From positions 186,001 through 250,000 of the forward strand of contig CAVZGN010000002.1 in NCBI GenBank assembly GCA_963774895.1: DNA of 64,000 bases. Reading direction: 5' to 3'. Made by a program: the position numbers and the translations under genes. The notes beneath the pieces are model-generated. The model made no database searches. It saw only the letters and a list, made by a program, of their open reading frames with translations, and was not told the origin of the DNA. Position 1 is the stretch's first letter, and each line of letters opens with the position of its first letter. This document shows, piece by piece, positions 8,819-16,851 of the stretch. This DNA is from REEB76 sp963774895. Its GTDB lineage: Bacteria > Pseudomonadota > Gammaproteobacteria > Natronospirales > REEB76.

Positions 8819-9532
8819 ATGTCTGACCTGTCGGCCTTCCCGATTACGCGAAAATGGCCGGCACGATATCCCGATCGGCTACAGCTGTATTCAGTACCGT
8901 CGCCTAACGGCGTGAAGATCGCAGTGATGCTCGAAGAGACCGGCCTAGCCTACGAAGCGCATCGGGTGGATTTGGAAGCCAGAGAACAGAAATCGCCGGA
9001 ATTCCTGTCGCTCAATCCCAACGGCAAGATCCCGGCGATCCTCGATCCCGACGGCCCCGGCGGCCGGCCCCTGGCACTGTTCGAATCCGGCGCCATCCTC
9101 ATCTACCTGGCTGACAAGACCGGGCAGTTTATGCCGAGGGCAGCCGCAGAGCGCTACCACGCCATCCAGTGGCTGATGTTCCAGATGGGTGAGATCGGCC
9201 CCATGTTCGGGCAGCTGGGTTTCTTCCATAAATTCGCCGGCAAGGATTTCGAAGACAAACGCCCGCGGGACCGCTACGCCAAAGAATCGAGACGGCTGTT
9301 GGCAATACTCGACCAACAGCTTGCAGAGCGAGTCTGGATCATGGGCGATGCTTACACGATCGCGGACATAGCGACCTTCCCCTGGGTGCGCAACCTGATC
9401 GGCTACTATGCCGCCGGTGAACTGGTGGGCATCGCCGATTTCCCGCACGTCACCCGCGCGCTACAAACATTTGTTACGCGACCGGCGGTTATCAGCGGTA
9501 TCGATGTAGCCAGGCGAGCGGAGAGTGCTTGA
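8819..9532 (+). CDS. Glutathione S-transferase, YfcG/YghU-like
   Basis: 237-residue GST with an N-terminal thioredoxin fold (LYSVPSPNGVKIAVMLEET) and a helical C-terminal domain from about residue 100. The segment PNGKIPAILDPDG carries the cis-Pro that binds glutathione, and FESGAILIYLADK is the gamma-Glu binding block. The SPNGVK motif in place of a Tyr or Ser catalytic centre is typical of the YfcG/YghU disulfide-bond oxidoreductase group. The substrate is unknown. It starts at ATG 8819 with only a weak upstream AGAAG. Confidence 0.9.
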   Translation: MSDLSAFPITRKWPARYPDRLQLYSVPSPNGVKIAVMLEETGLAYEAHRVDLEAREQKSPEFLSLNPNGKIPAILDPDGPGGRPLALFESGAILIYLADKTGQFMPRAAAERYHAIQWLMFQMGEIGPMFGQLGFFHKFAGKDFEDKRPRDRYAKESRRLLAILDQQLAERVWIMGDAYTIADIATFPWVRNLIGYYAAGELVGIADFPHVTRALQTFVTRPAVISGIDVARRAESA

Positions 9533-9592
9533 ATATACGCAGCAAGTCAGCTAGCGCTTGAATGAACGCTGCATCAACCATTACCCGCATAA

Positions 9593-10297
9593 CTATTCAT
9601 CGCGAAATTTAATGGCGGCATGGCTGCCGTCGCAGAAAGGTTTGTTCTGGGAGGCGCCGCAGCGGCACAGCGTTACCCGATTGCGGACTTCGTACTCGAA
9701 GCCGTCCGCTGACACCACCGGAATGCCGCCGCGCAGCCATAGGGGACCGCTGCATTGCTGCGCCGGGTCCTCGATGAGTCCGATCGATATTGGCACAACC
9801 GGTTCCACGGCTTTTTCGTCCGCCTTTTCCCAAGCCACCAGTCGCCCCGATGGGCAGTTGCCCACCTGACGGGTGAAGTTGGCACGCACTTCGGCTTTGT
9901 TGGTATGTGCCACCTGGTTCCACACCTGTCCATGAGTGTCGCAGAAACGCGCGAAGGCACACAGCTCCTGGGCATCTGTGAGCAACATGCCCGGACCCTC
10001 TATTACCTGGACCTGTTTCAAATAAGGTTCACGGCTGGCGGTTTCACGGCCGTCAAAGTTCACTTTGTTGTGGCTACCGTCGCAGAAGGGCTTGTTTTTG
10101 GACTTGCCGCAGCGGCACAGAGCATAGGTTTGCTGGGGTGGATAATTCTTTCCCTGCTGCCAGGATTCCGAGCCGCCTTGGCTGTCGCTGACGATGGTCT
10201 GTCTGGCGAGCGGTACGCCGCCCGAAACCAGGTAGGGACCGTCTTTGCTGACCACCACACGCGCGCCGTTCTTCGAATTCTTCACGTGCTCAGACAT
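9593..10297 (-). CDS. Twin CDGSH iron-sulfur protein
   Basis: 234-residue protein with two CDGSH zinc-finger-like 2Fe-2S sites, CRCGKSKNKPFCDGSH in the N-terminal third and CRCGASQNKPFCDGSH at the C-terminus. Each supplies three Cys and one His to a redox-active cluster. A region of about 120 residues between them contains a further conserved-looking block (FARFCDTHGQVWNQV) of the DUF1271 (ferredoxin-like) type. ATG 10297 is preferred because GAGGAG lies seven bases upstream; an earlier in-frame start at 10315 has no such site. Such proteins are thought to transfer electrons or clusters. Its partner is unknown. Confidence 0.88.
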   Translation of the reverse strand: MSEHVKNSKNGARVVVSKDGPYLVSGGVPLARQTIVSDSQGGSESWQQGKNYPPQQTYALCRCGKSKNKPFCDGSHNKVNFDGRETASREPYLKQVQVIEGPGMLLTDAQELCAFARFCDTHGQVWNQVAHTNKAEVRANFTRQVGNCPSGRLVAWEKADEKAVEPVVPISIGLIEDPAQQCSGPLWLRGGIPVVSADGFEYEVRNRVTLCRCGASQNKPFCDGSHAAIKFRDE

Positions 10298-10403
10298 GGC
10301 GGCACTCCTCGTCAAAAGGACATTCGACTAAATCATGCACCATTTCATGCCCAGGTGTATGACCACTGGATAAATCCGCACGTCATGCCGCTACAATTAC
10401 GCT

Positions 10404-10910
10404 ATGAAAGTCCTGGAAACCCCGCGCCTGGTGTTGCGCCGCCTGCTGCTGGAGGACGCGCCCTTTATCCTGGAGCTGGTGAACGATACGGCCTGGCTGC
10501 AATACATCGGTGACAAGCATGTGCACAGCCTGGAGGACGCGCGCAGCTATATCCGCAAGGGTCCGCTGGACATGTATGCGCGGCTTGGTTTCGGCCTGTA
10601 CATGGTGACCTTAAGGACTGGCAACCGCATCGGACTGTGCGGTCTGATAAAACGCGATGGCCTTGAGGATGTGGACCTGGGCTTCGCCTTGCTGCCGCGC
10701 TACCGGGGCCGAGGTTATGCGGGGGAGGCCGCGGCCGCGGTACTGGATTACGGGCGTCAGACCCTCGGCCTGAAGCGCATCGTGGCCATTACTTCGCCCG
10801 ACAACCAGCGTTCGGTACATGTGCTGGAAAAAATCGGCTTCGTCTATGAACAGACCTTGACCCTGCCCGGTCAGGTTAAAGCCACCAAGTTATTTGTTCA
10901 CATGCATTGA
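10404..10910 (+). CDS. GNAT N-acetyltransferase, RimJ/RimL type
   Basis: 168-residue acetyltransferase of the RimJ/RimL branch of the GNAT superfamily. It begins with the family opening ETPRLVLRRLLLEDAPFI and carries the acetyl-CoA pyrophosphate loop as RYRGRGYAGEAAAAVL, followed by the conserved AITSPDNQRSVHVLEKIGF block near the C-terminus. The acceptor (a ribosomal N-terminus, amino acid or other amine) cannot be inferred. It starts at ATG 10404 and is divergent from the CDGSH gene. A hairpin terminator lies about 215 bases after the stop. Confidence 0.92.
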   Translation: MKVLETPRLVLRRLLLEDAPFILELVNDTAWLQYIGDKHVHSLEDARSYIRKGPLDMYARLGFGLYMVTLRTGNRIGLCGLIKRDGLEDVDLGFALLPRYRGRGYAGEAAAAVLDYGRQTLGLKRIVAITSPDNQRSVHVLEKIGFVYEQTLTLPGQVKATKLFVHMH

Positions 10911-11214
10911 TGACGAGTTTCTTTATACAGTGTGGTATTGATTTGAATTGGTCCAAGTCCAGTGCGGTCAGGGCTCGAATAAATATAATTTGTTTACCTA
11001 TGATAATCTGGATCACACTATCCGCATGTCAACATCATTAGTTCCACCCTCCCAATTGCAAGATATGCTACCTTCACCATGTTCGCGACTGGTTTAAACG
11101 AGTACATGCTTACAACGCTGCCGGCGCAGCATTTTCATGCTGCTTTTACCCAATATGTCGGGCCGGACAGTGGGGCGGTCGTGAGTCCAGTAACACAAAA
11201 CGAGTGACCATCGC
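10911..11214 (+). other. 304-base leader/intergenic region before fabA
   Basis: No convincing ORF is present. It is AT-richer than the neighbouring genes. A TATAAT at 10984-10989 could be a -10 box, but no good -35 lies at the right distance. An intrinsic-terminator-like hairpin sits at 11126-11147, inside the part closest to fabA. An 8-base palindrome GTTTAAAC occurs near 11091. I could not make a clear FabR/FadR operator. The region could be the tail of the acetyltransferase transcript, a small RNA, or an attenuated leader of fabA-fabB. Confidence 0.4.
11126..11147 (+). terminator. Intrinsic terminator-like hairpin upstream of fabA
   Basis: GCAGCAT (11126-11132) pairs perfectly with ATGCTGC (11137-11143) across a TTTC loop and is followed by TTTT. 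This is a rho-independent terminator layout on the plus strand, 67 bases before the fabA start. It may end a transcript from the acetyltransferase side or act as an attenuator for fabA-fabB. Confidence 0.6.
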
Positions 11215-11751
11215 ATGCAGACCAGCGCCGCTCCAGTATTGAGGCAGTCCAGCTTTACACGCGATGAGTTGCTGGCTTGCGCGCACGGCAAACTCTACGG
11301 GGCCGACAACGGACGTCTGCCGCTGCCGAATATGCTGATGTTCGACCGCATCACGCACATCACCGCGGATGGTGGCGCACATTCCAAAGGTTACGTGCAA
11401 GCCGAGCTGGATATAAAGCCTGACCTGTGGTTCTTCGCCTGCCATTTCGAGTCGGATCCGGTCATGCCCGGTTGTCTGGGACTGGATGCGCTATGGCAGC
11501 TGCTGGGGTTCTATCTGACCTGGCGGGGCAATCCGGGCCGGGGGCGGGCACTGGGTGTCGGCGAAGTCAGGTTCACCGGCCAGGTATTGCCAACGGCGCA
11601 CAAAGTGAGTTACGAAATCGATGTCACACGCGTGATAGAACGCAAACTCATCATGGGGGTTGCGAATGGACGTGTCCTGGTCGATGGGCGCCCCATCTAT
11701 ACGGCCAACAATCTGCGGGTCGGCCTGTTTATCAGTACGGACACACTTTAG
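11215..11751 (+). CDS. fabA: 3-hydroxydecanoyl-ACP dehydratase/isomerase FabA
   Basis: 178-residue hot-dog-fold enzyme that dehydrates 3-hydroxydecanoyl-ACP and isomerises trans-2- to cis-3-decenoyl-ACP, the branch point of anaerobic unsaturated fatty acid synthesis. Catalytic His77 lies in FFACHFESDPVMPGCLGLD and the paired acid is Asp91, matching His70 and Asp84 of E. coli. Length is normal for FabA (about 171 residues). It starts at ATG 11215. FabB begins ten bases after its stop, so the two should be co-transcribed and together divert intermediates into unsaturated phospholipids. Confidence 0.96.
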   Translation: MQTSAAPVLRQSSFTRDELLACAHGKLYGADNGRLPLPNMLMFDRITHITADGGAHSKGYVQAELDIKPDLWFFACHFESDPVMPGCLGLDALWQLLGFYLTWRGNPGRGRALGVGEVRFTGQVLPTAHKVSYEIDVTRVIERKLIMGVANGRVLVDGRPIYTANNLRVGLFISTDTL

Positions 11752-11760
11752 GATCTGGGT

Positions 11761-12972
11761 ATGCGGCGTGTAGCTATTACGGGCATGGGCATCGTCTCGT
11801 GTCTGGGAAACTCCAAGACAGAAGTTGAAAGCGCGTTGCGCGCGGGTCGCTCCGGCATCCGGCATGTACAGGAATATGCTGACCTGGGCTTGCGCAGCCA
11901 GGTGGCAGGACAGCCGGACATCGATCTGGAAGCGGCCATCGACCGCAAGCTCAAGCGCTTCATGGGTGACGCGGCCGCCTATGCCTACGTGGCCATGCGC
12001 GATGCGATCGCGGATGCCGGGCTCACGCCGGAATCCATCAGCAACCAGCGGGTGGGCGTGATCGCCGGCTCGGGGGGCGGCTCGGTATCCAACCAGATCG
12101 AAGCCGCCGATACTTTGCGATCACGCGGTGTGCGACGCATCGGTCCGTATATGGTCTCGCGCTGCATGTGCTCGACTGTGTCGGCGACGCTCGCCACCAC
12201 TTTCCGCATCCAGGGGACCAGCTATTCGATTTCCTCGGCCTGCGCCACCTCCGCGCACTGCATCGGCGCGGCCGCCGATATGATCCGCTCGGGTGCACAG
12301 GACGTGATGTTCGCCGGCGGCGGCGAAGAACTGCACTGGGGCCTGACCTGTCTGTTTGACGCCATGGGGGCCCTGTCCTCGGGCTACAACGGCACGCCGG
12401 CACAGGCCTCACGGGCATTCGATGTGAAGCGCGACGGCTTCGTGATCGCCGGCGGCGGCGGCATACTGGTGCTCGAAGAATTGCAGGCGGCCCAACAGAG
12501 AAATGCGCATATCTACGCGGAGCTGGTGGGCTATGGAGCAACCTCGGATGGCTGTGACATGGTGACGCCCTCGGGTGAGGGCGCGGTGCGCTGCATGCGC
12601 ATGGCGCTTGAGAACATCGATGGTCCGATCGACTATCTGAATGCCCACGGCACTTCCACGCCGGTGGGCGATGCGGTCGAACTGCTGGCGATCAAAACTG
12701 TGTTCGGCGCCAATGCCCCACCGCTGTCATCCACCAAGTCCATGTCGGGGCATTCACTCGGCGCTGTGGGCGTCCAGGAAGCGATCTACTGCCTGCTGAT
12801 GCTGGAACATGGCTTTATGGCGCCTTCCATCAATATCGAGACCCTGTGTCCGGAGTCCGAAGGACTCTATATCGTGCGGCGCTGCGAAACCGCATCCCTG
12901 AAGCGCGTGATGTCCAACAGTTTTGGCTTCGGTGGTACCAACGCCACGCTGGTGTTTCAGCGTCCTGACTGA
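11761..12972 (+). CDS. fabB: Beta-ketoacyl-ACP synthase I FabB
   Basis: 403-residue condensing enzyme that elongates the cis-3-decenoyl-ACP made by FabA. The catalytic triad is visible: Cys161 in SISSACATSAHC, His296 in LNAHGTSTPVGD and His331 in SMSGHSLGAVG. The C-terminal SNSFGFGGTNATLVF is the family end motif. Length matches FabB (about 406). It starts at ATG 11761, ten bases after fabA, with AGGA overlapping the fabA stop. It is convergent with the MipA gene 42 bases on. Confidence 0.96.
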   Translation: MRRVAITGMGIVSCLGNSKTEVESALRAGRSGIRHVQEYADLGLRSQVAGQPDIDLEAAIDRKLKRFMGDAAAYAYVAMRDAIADAGLTPESISNQRVGVIAGSGGGSVSNQIEAADTLRSRGVRRIGPYMVSRCMCSTVSATLATTFRIQGTSYSISSACATSAHCIGAAADMIRSGAQDVMFAGGGEELHWGLTCLFDAMGALSSGYNGTPAQASRAFDVKRDGFVIAGGGGILVLEELQAAQQRNAHIYAELVGYGATSDGCDMVTPSGEGAVRCMRMALENIDGPIDYLNAHGTSTPVGDAVELLAIKTVFGANAPPLSSTKSMSGHSLGAVGVQEAIYCLLMLEHGFMAPSINIETLCPESEGLYIVRRCETASLKRVMSNSFGFGGTNATLVFQRPD

Positions 12973-13014
12973 TAGCCGTCGATTCCAGTCGAGTTCCAAC
13001 AGGAAGAGCCTGGC

Positions 13015-13890
13015 TTAACCGGATTCGAACCGGTAGCTCAAGCCAAGAAATATGGTGAAAGTATCGGCGCGATCAACGATAGGACTATCTTGGATGGAGC
13101 CGGCGAAATGCAGGTACTTCACGCCACCCAGAAATTGCCAGCGGCCTAACGGCACCTGCACGTTCAGCTGCAGGAAGGGATTGGTGGCGCGGCCGGGCGA
13201 ATACGCCGGCCGTCCCGGCGCCACTTCCGCCTGACTGACACCGTAGTAATAATCGGTGAGCGGCGAGTTATACCAGGCGACACCGATGCCGGGCGAAAGT
13301 GTCCATCCCGGCATGCGGATCGGATAGCGATAGTCGAGGTCGGCCTCCATCCCGTCATAGCGGTGCAACAGATCGGTATAGATGCCGACGTTCAACTGTC
13401 CCCAATCACCAAACAGGCTCAAACGCGCGCCGCCGTCGATCGACCATCTGCGGGTCTGGATGCCGGCCAGTTGGGATGAATCGCTGGCACTCAGGCGATT
13501 GATGCGCGGTTTGGCCAGGATCGCAAAAGCATAGTGACTGCCGTTGAAGGGCACGTAGCCGACACTGGTGCCGGCGAAGAAAAAACGTCCGTTGTGATAG
13601 AAAACCAGTGGCAAGGGTGTCACCTGGTCGCTGACACCGATATAGCCGGGTTGGGCGATCGCCACACCCGCACCGAGCGACCAGCCGGAGCCCTTGTTCA
13701 ATGCGGCCGCCGAAATGATCTGGTCTTCCGGATTGGTGGAATTCTGGGCACTGCTGTCGGTAGCAGAATCGGCGGCACCGGCCACAGCCGGCCGCGTGAG
13801 CGCCAAGGCGGCGGCCATCACGCACAGCGTCCGCAGAAAAACTCGCACACAACGGCTGTGCTTGAGCCTGGAAGTGCGGATACGCGCCAT
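13015..13890 (-). CDS. MipA/OmpV-family outer membrane protein
   Basis: 291-residue protein with a long signal peptide (hydrophobic core VFLRTLCVMAAALALT, cleavage near AVAGA) and a beta-barrel of the MipA/OmpV family. Alternating aromatic strands are visible, with the family-typical LPLVFYHNGRFFFAGTSVG near the N-terminus and a C-terminal strand ending LGLSYRFESG. MipA interacts with murein-processing enzymes in E. coli; for most homologues the role is unknown. ATG 13890 has AGGGGG about eight bases upstream; a longer in-frame start at 13965 lacks one. Confidence 0.88.
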   Translation of the reverse strand: MARIRTSRLKHSRCVRVFLRTLCVMAAALALTRPAVAGAADSATDSSAQNSTNPEDQIISAAALNKGSGWSLGAGVAIAQPGYIGVSDQVTPLPLVFYHNGRFFFAGTSVGYVPFNGSHYAFAILAKPRINRLSASDSSQLAGIQTRRWSIDGGARLSLFGDWGQLNVGIYTDLLHRYDGMEADLDYRYPIRMPGWTLSPGIGVAWYNSPLTDYYYGVSQAEVAPGRPAYSPGRATNPFLQLNVQVPLGRWQFLGGVKYLHFAGSIQDSPIVDRADTFTIFLGLSYRFESG

Positions 13891-14016
13891 ATGAAATCCC
13901 CCTGGTCGCTCGGTCGTTCTTAGAATCAACGCTGGTTTGGATATTGCGCCGACCCGGCGCGGCAATAAAGATGCCGCTAGCCGGTCGCAGGCCTAATCAT
14001 TACGCTGAGGTGAAGC

Positions 14017-14919
14017 TTAATCTCCATCAGCATGAATACCTGCGTTTTCGGCCACCGTCAATTCGATCGCCGTCCAGTCCATCTGGGCGCGGCCGTTTGC
14101 CAGACTGCTGAGTAGCCGCGTATGCAGTAGATCGGCGATCGGCATGGGCACCTGGGCACGCTCCGCCGTTTCCCGGACCAGACGCATATCCTTCATGCCC
14201 AGTTCCAGCTTGAAACCAGCCGGCTCGAAAGCACGTTGCGCAAGCATGCGTCCGTAGTTCTGATAGACCGGACAGTTAAAAACCGTCTGACCGAAGAATT
14301 CAGCCAACGCTGTACGCTCGATGCCGTTCTTCTGGGCCAGCGCCAATGCTTCGCTGAATACCCCGATAACCGACAGAATCATAAAATTGCCCGCCAATTT
14401 GACCACATTCGCGGAACCCGGGTCCTCGCCGAAATCGTGAATGCCCTGACCGAGGGCTTCCAGCACCGGCTGCGCACGCTGCTTGGCCTCGGCCGGACCG
14501 GACTGGCAGATCCAGAGTTTTTTAGCAGCCGCCGCTTCGGGGCGCCCAAATACCGGCGCCGACAGCAACTGGCTGCCGTGTGCTGCGTGCGCCGCTGCCA
14601 GCCGCCGTGATGTTTCCGGCGAGACCGTGCTCATGGAAATATGCAGGCCACCCGTGCCCAGCGCCGGCAGAAAGCCTTTTTCACCCAAAGTCATGTCTTC
14701 CAGGGCTGCGTCATTGGCCAGCATGCTGATCACGATGCCACCTGCGTCGACCACCTCGCGCGGTGTAGCAGCAGTCGTCGCTCCCAGGCTGGCCAGGGGC
14801 TTGGCGCGGGCCGCAGTGCGATTGAACACCTTGAGTGCATAACCGGCGGCCAGCAGATTGCGCGCCATGGGTTCGCCCATGCTGCCGAGACCGATGAATC
14901 CGATTTGCTGATTTGTCAT
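14017..14919 (-). CDS. NAD(P)-binding beta-hydroxyacid dehydrogenase family oxidoreductase
   Basis: 300-residue enzyme of the 3-hydroxyisobutyrate dehydrogenase / glyoxylate reductase (GLYR1-like) family. The Rossmann motif GFIGLGSMGEPMARNLLAAG opens the protein, with ISMSTVSPETSRRL as the substrate-binding signature and the catalytic lysine in NVVKLAGNFM; helices fill the C-terminal half. A cofactor-specificity Arg follows beta-2 (FNRTAARA), favouring NADPH. ATG 14919 has GGAGGAGG seven bases upstream. The physiological substrate is not determined by sequence. Confidence 0.9.
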   Translation of the reverse strand: MTNQQIGFIGLGSMGEPMARNLLAAGYALKVFNRTAARAKPLASLGATTAATPREVVDAGGIVISMLANDAALEDMTLGEKGFLPALGTGGLHISMSTVSPETSRRLAAAHAAHGSQLLSAPVFGRPEAAAAKKLWICQSGPAEAKQRAQPVLEALGQGIHDFGEDPGSANVVKLAGNFMILSVIGVFSEALALAQKNGIERTALAEFFGQTVFNCPVYQNYGRMLAQRAFEPAGFKLELGMKDMRLVRETAERAQVPMPIADLLHTRLLSSLANGRAQMDWTAIELTVAENAGIHADGD

Positions 14920-14980
14920 GCTGTGCCTCCTCCGTTCAATGTTTTTGAATATCGCGGATGATCGTCGTTTCATCAAGCGA

Positions 14981-15388
14981 TTATCCGCTCTGGATGCAGG
15001 GCCAGCATTCATAGGGCGTCTCCGCCAGTACCGGCGTGAGCGTCACCACGTACACAAGGCGTTCCGCGCCCTCCTGGGCCAACAGTCCCTTGATCCATTT
15101 GCCGGCGGTGAGCGCGTGCCAGTGCACCCGGCCCTCCACATCCTGCTCGGCGAAACTTTCGACCCACAACCGCACGCCGCGTGGACGGAAACGCTCCCAG
15201 TTGCCGGCGTGGATGGCGTCCAGATAGGCGCAGCCGCCCAGCGGCAGCTTGCCCGTCTGCTTGGATCGCCGTCCCCAGGGCATGAGCGTGATGCCGTCTT
15301 GGGTGTGCACCGGCAGTTGTGCGTTGCTGCTGGCGAACAGCACGCGCATCTCGCGGCTGCCGAGTGTGTAGTGCACGCCCACGCACAT
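14981..15388 (-). CDS. Small partner protein of Y-family polymerase (MC-start, SRAP-like?)
   Basis: 135-residue protein that starts Met-Cys and shows GITLMPWGRR, then LPLGGCAYLDAI and a C-terminal VYVVTLTP strand. The Met-Cys start and the MPWG block recall SRAP/HMCES-type proteins, which use Cys2 to crosslink abasic DNA. The protein is much shorter than a normal SRAP domain (about 220), so this is only a resemblance. Its ATG (15388) is two bases after the polymerase stop, so it is translationally coupled and shares the LexA-controlled promoter. I recall similar small genes beside Y-family polymerases elsewhere. Confidence 0.65.
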   Translation of the reverse strand: MCVGVHYTLGSREMRVLFASSNAQLPVHTQDGITLMPWGRRSKQTGKLPLGGCAYLDAIHAGNWERFRPRGVRLWVESFAEQDVEGRVHWHALTAGKWIKGLLAQEGAERLVYVVTLTPVLAETPYECWPCIQSG

Positions 15389-15390
15389 GG

Positions 15391-16626
15391 CTAGATGGTC
15401 TGCCGGTGGCCGTAAGGTTTCCAGGCCGGCGAGATCACGTTGGGCATGTCACTGCGCTTCAGCAGCATGGCCGGGGCCAGGGTGAATTCCCCATAACGTG
15501 TATTGATGGCATCCATGGCGGCGTTCAGCCGCGCCAGTTTTTCATCCTTGTGGATGAACAAATCTTCCTGGGTGTTGGCCGGTCGCGGATCCAAAGCGGT
15601 CACCTGCACCTGGTGCGCGCCCCAGCCGCTCCAGTAGCGCGCCAGATAAATCTGGCAGAGTGCATAGATCTCATGGCCGTCATCCGTGGGACGGACGCTA
15701 TTGAACTTATGCGCCACGTAGCCGCCGTCGCTCAACAGGCCGATATAAAAAGTCTGCGCGTGCATCTGGTGTTTGCGCAGCCGCGCGCCGATCTTCTGCG
15801 CCATGTGCAGCAGGTACATGGCCAGCACTTTCCGGTCCTTGGTGGCCGGCGGCATGATCTTGCCGTGGCCGATGCTCTTGGGCGGCGCCACCGTGGTGTG
15901 CACCGGTTCCGGGTCCAGCCCCTGGGCCATGAGCCAGATGCGCCGCCCCGGGTTTCCGAAGCGCTGCGCCAGCACGCTGATGGGCAGGCGCTGCATGTCG
16001 CCGCAGGTGCGGATGTCGCGCAGCGCCAGAAATCCGCCGATGCCTTTTTTGATGCCGCACAGTTCCGTCAGCGGCACCTCATGCAGATGCCCACGCGCCT
16101 CCCACGGCGGGATCACCGTGAAGCCATTTGGTTTTTGCAGTTTGGCGGCGTACTTGGCGGTGGTCTTGTCGCCGGAGACGCCGACACTGCACTGCAGGCC
16201 GGAAACCTGAAAGACGATCTCCCGGGCGCGGCGCGCCATACCCACGGGATTGCCGAAAGCGTCCTGGCAGTCGGTCAGGTCCAGGAAGGCTTCGTCCACG
16301 GAGAACACTTCGATGTCCGGGGTGATCTGCTGCAAGGCCTGCATGATGGCGGTGGAGATCTGCGCGTAGCGCCGCGGGCGGGCCGGGCGCTGCACGAACT
16401 CCGGGCACAGGCGCCGGGCCTCCTTCAGGCGCATGCCGGTCTTGATGCCGTAGCGCCGGGCCTCGTAGGAACTGGTGATGATGCAGGTGCCGGTCATGCC
16501 GTTGGTGACCCCGATGGGACGGCCCTGGAGCTCGGGAAAATCCCGCTGCTCGATGCTGGCGAAGAAGGCGTTCATGTCGATGAGGGCGATGGCGCGGGGC
16601 CAGCGGAGCGGACTAAAGGCGGGCAT
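15391..16626 (-). CDS. Y-family translesion DNA polymerase (DinB/UmuC-like)
   Basis: 411-residue Y-family polymerase. Palm-domain metal ligands are present: LIDMNAFFASIEQ at residues 15-27 and SVDEAFLDL near 109-117. YEARRYGIKTGM is the finger segment with the conserved Tyr and Arg. The little-finger domain fills the C-terminal third. Length is between DinB (351) and UmuC (422), and no UmuC-specific tail or umuD gene is seen. A LexA box 30 bases before the start indicates SOS induction. It should insert nucleotides opposite damaged bases. The small Met-Cys gene follows after two bases. Confidence 0.9.
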   Translation of the reverse strand: MPAFSPLRWPRAIALIDMNAFFASIEQRDFPELQGRPIGVTNGMTGTCIITSSYEARRYGIKTGMRLKEARRLCPEFVQRPARPRRYAQISTAIMQALQQITPDIEVFSVDEAFLDLTDCQDAFGNPVGMARRAREIVFQVSGLQCSVGVSGDKTTAKYAAKLQKPNGFTVIPPWEARGHLHEVPLTELCGIKKGIGGFLALRDIRTCGDMQRLPISVLAQRFGNPGRRIWLMAQGLDPEPVHTTVAPPKSIGHGKIMPPATKDRKVLAMYLLHMAQKIGARLRKHQMHAQTFYIGLLSDGGYVAHKFNSVRPTDDGHEIYALCQIYLARYWSGWGAHQVQVTALDPRPANTQEDLFIHKDEKLARLNAAMDAINTRYGEFTLAPAMLLKRSDMPNVISPAWKPYGHRQTI

Positions 16627-16655
16627 GGGACCGGCTCAGGCAGTTCACAAGGATA

Positions 16656-16671
16656 CTGGATATTCATACAG
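16656..16671 (-). promoter_or_regulatory. LexA box (SOS operator)
   Basis: CTGGATATTCATACAG reads CTG-N10-CAG in both directions with an AT-rich centre, the gammaproteobacterial LexA consensus. It ends 30 bases upstream of the Y-family polymerase start on the minus strand, where a repressor would block the promoter. Confidence 0.8.
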
Positions 16672-16707
16672 TCCCTGATGGGCGTCAAGGCGCGACCGTG
16701 GAACTCC

Positions 16708-16740
16708 CATCGGAGCTGGGGGCGGAGCCGGACTCCGATG
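16708..16740. repeat. 8-base inverted repeat between polymerase and methyltransferase
   Basis: CATCGGAG (16708-16715) and CTCCGATG (16733-16740) form a hairpin with a 17-base GC-rich loop. No T-run follows on either side, so it is not a clear terminator. It lies between divergent promoters. Confidence 0.4.
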
Positions 16741-16851
16741 CCGGAGCCCTCGATCCGATGACCGCAGGCGCAGGATGACTCGGTCTAGAATGCAAAACCG
16801 GGTCAATCAGCCGTGGACACCAACGTTGCTGCAAAAATCACGGGGAGCCGG

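Noticed and set aside
10984..10989. TATAAT as the fabA promoter
   Set aside because: No -35 element at 16-18 bases, and the terminator-like hairpin lies between it and fabA.
13015..13040. Sequence like a tRNA T-arm (GGATTCGAACC) near the MipA stop
   Set aside because: It is the coding end of MipA (YRFESG) and no D-arm, anticodon arm or acceptor stem can be drawn around it.
15319..16761. 480-codon plus-strand frame opposite the Y-family polymerase
   Set aside because: The polymerase on the other strand has all catalytic motifs; the long frame is a GC-driven shadow rich in Arg, Ala and His.
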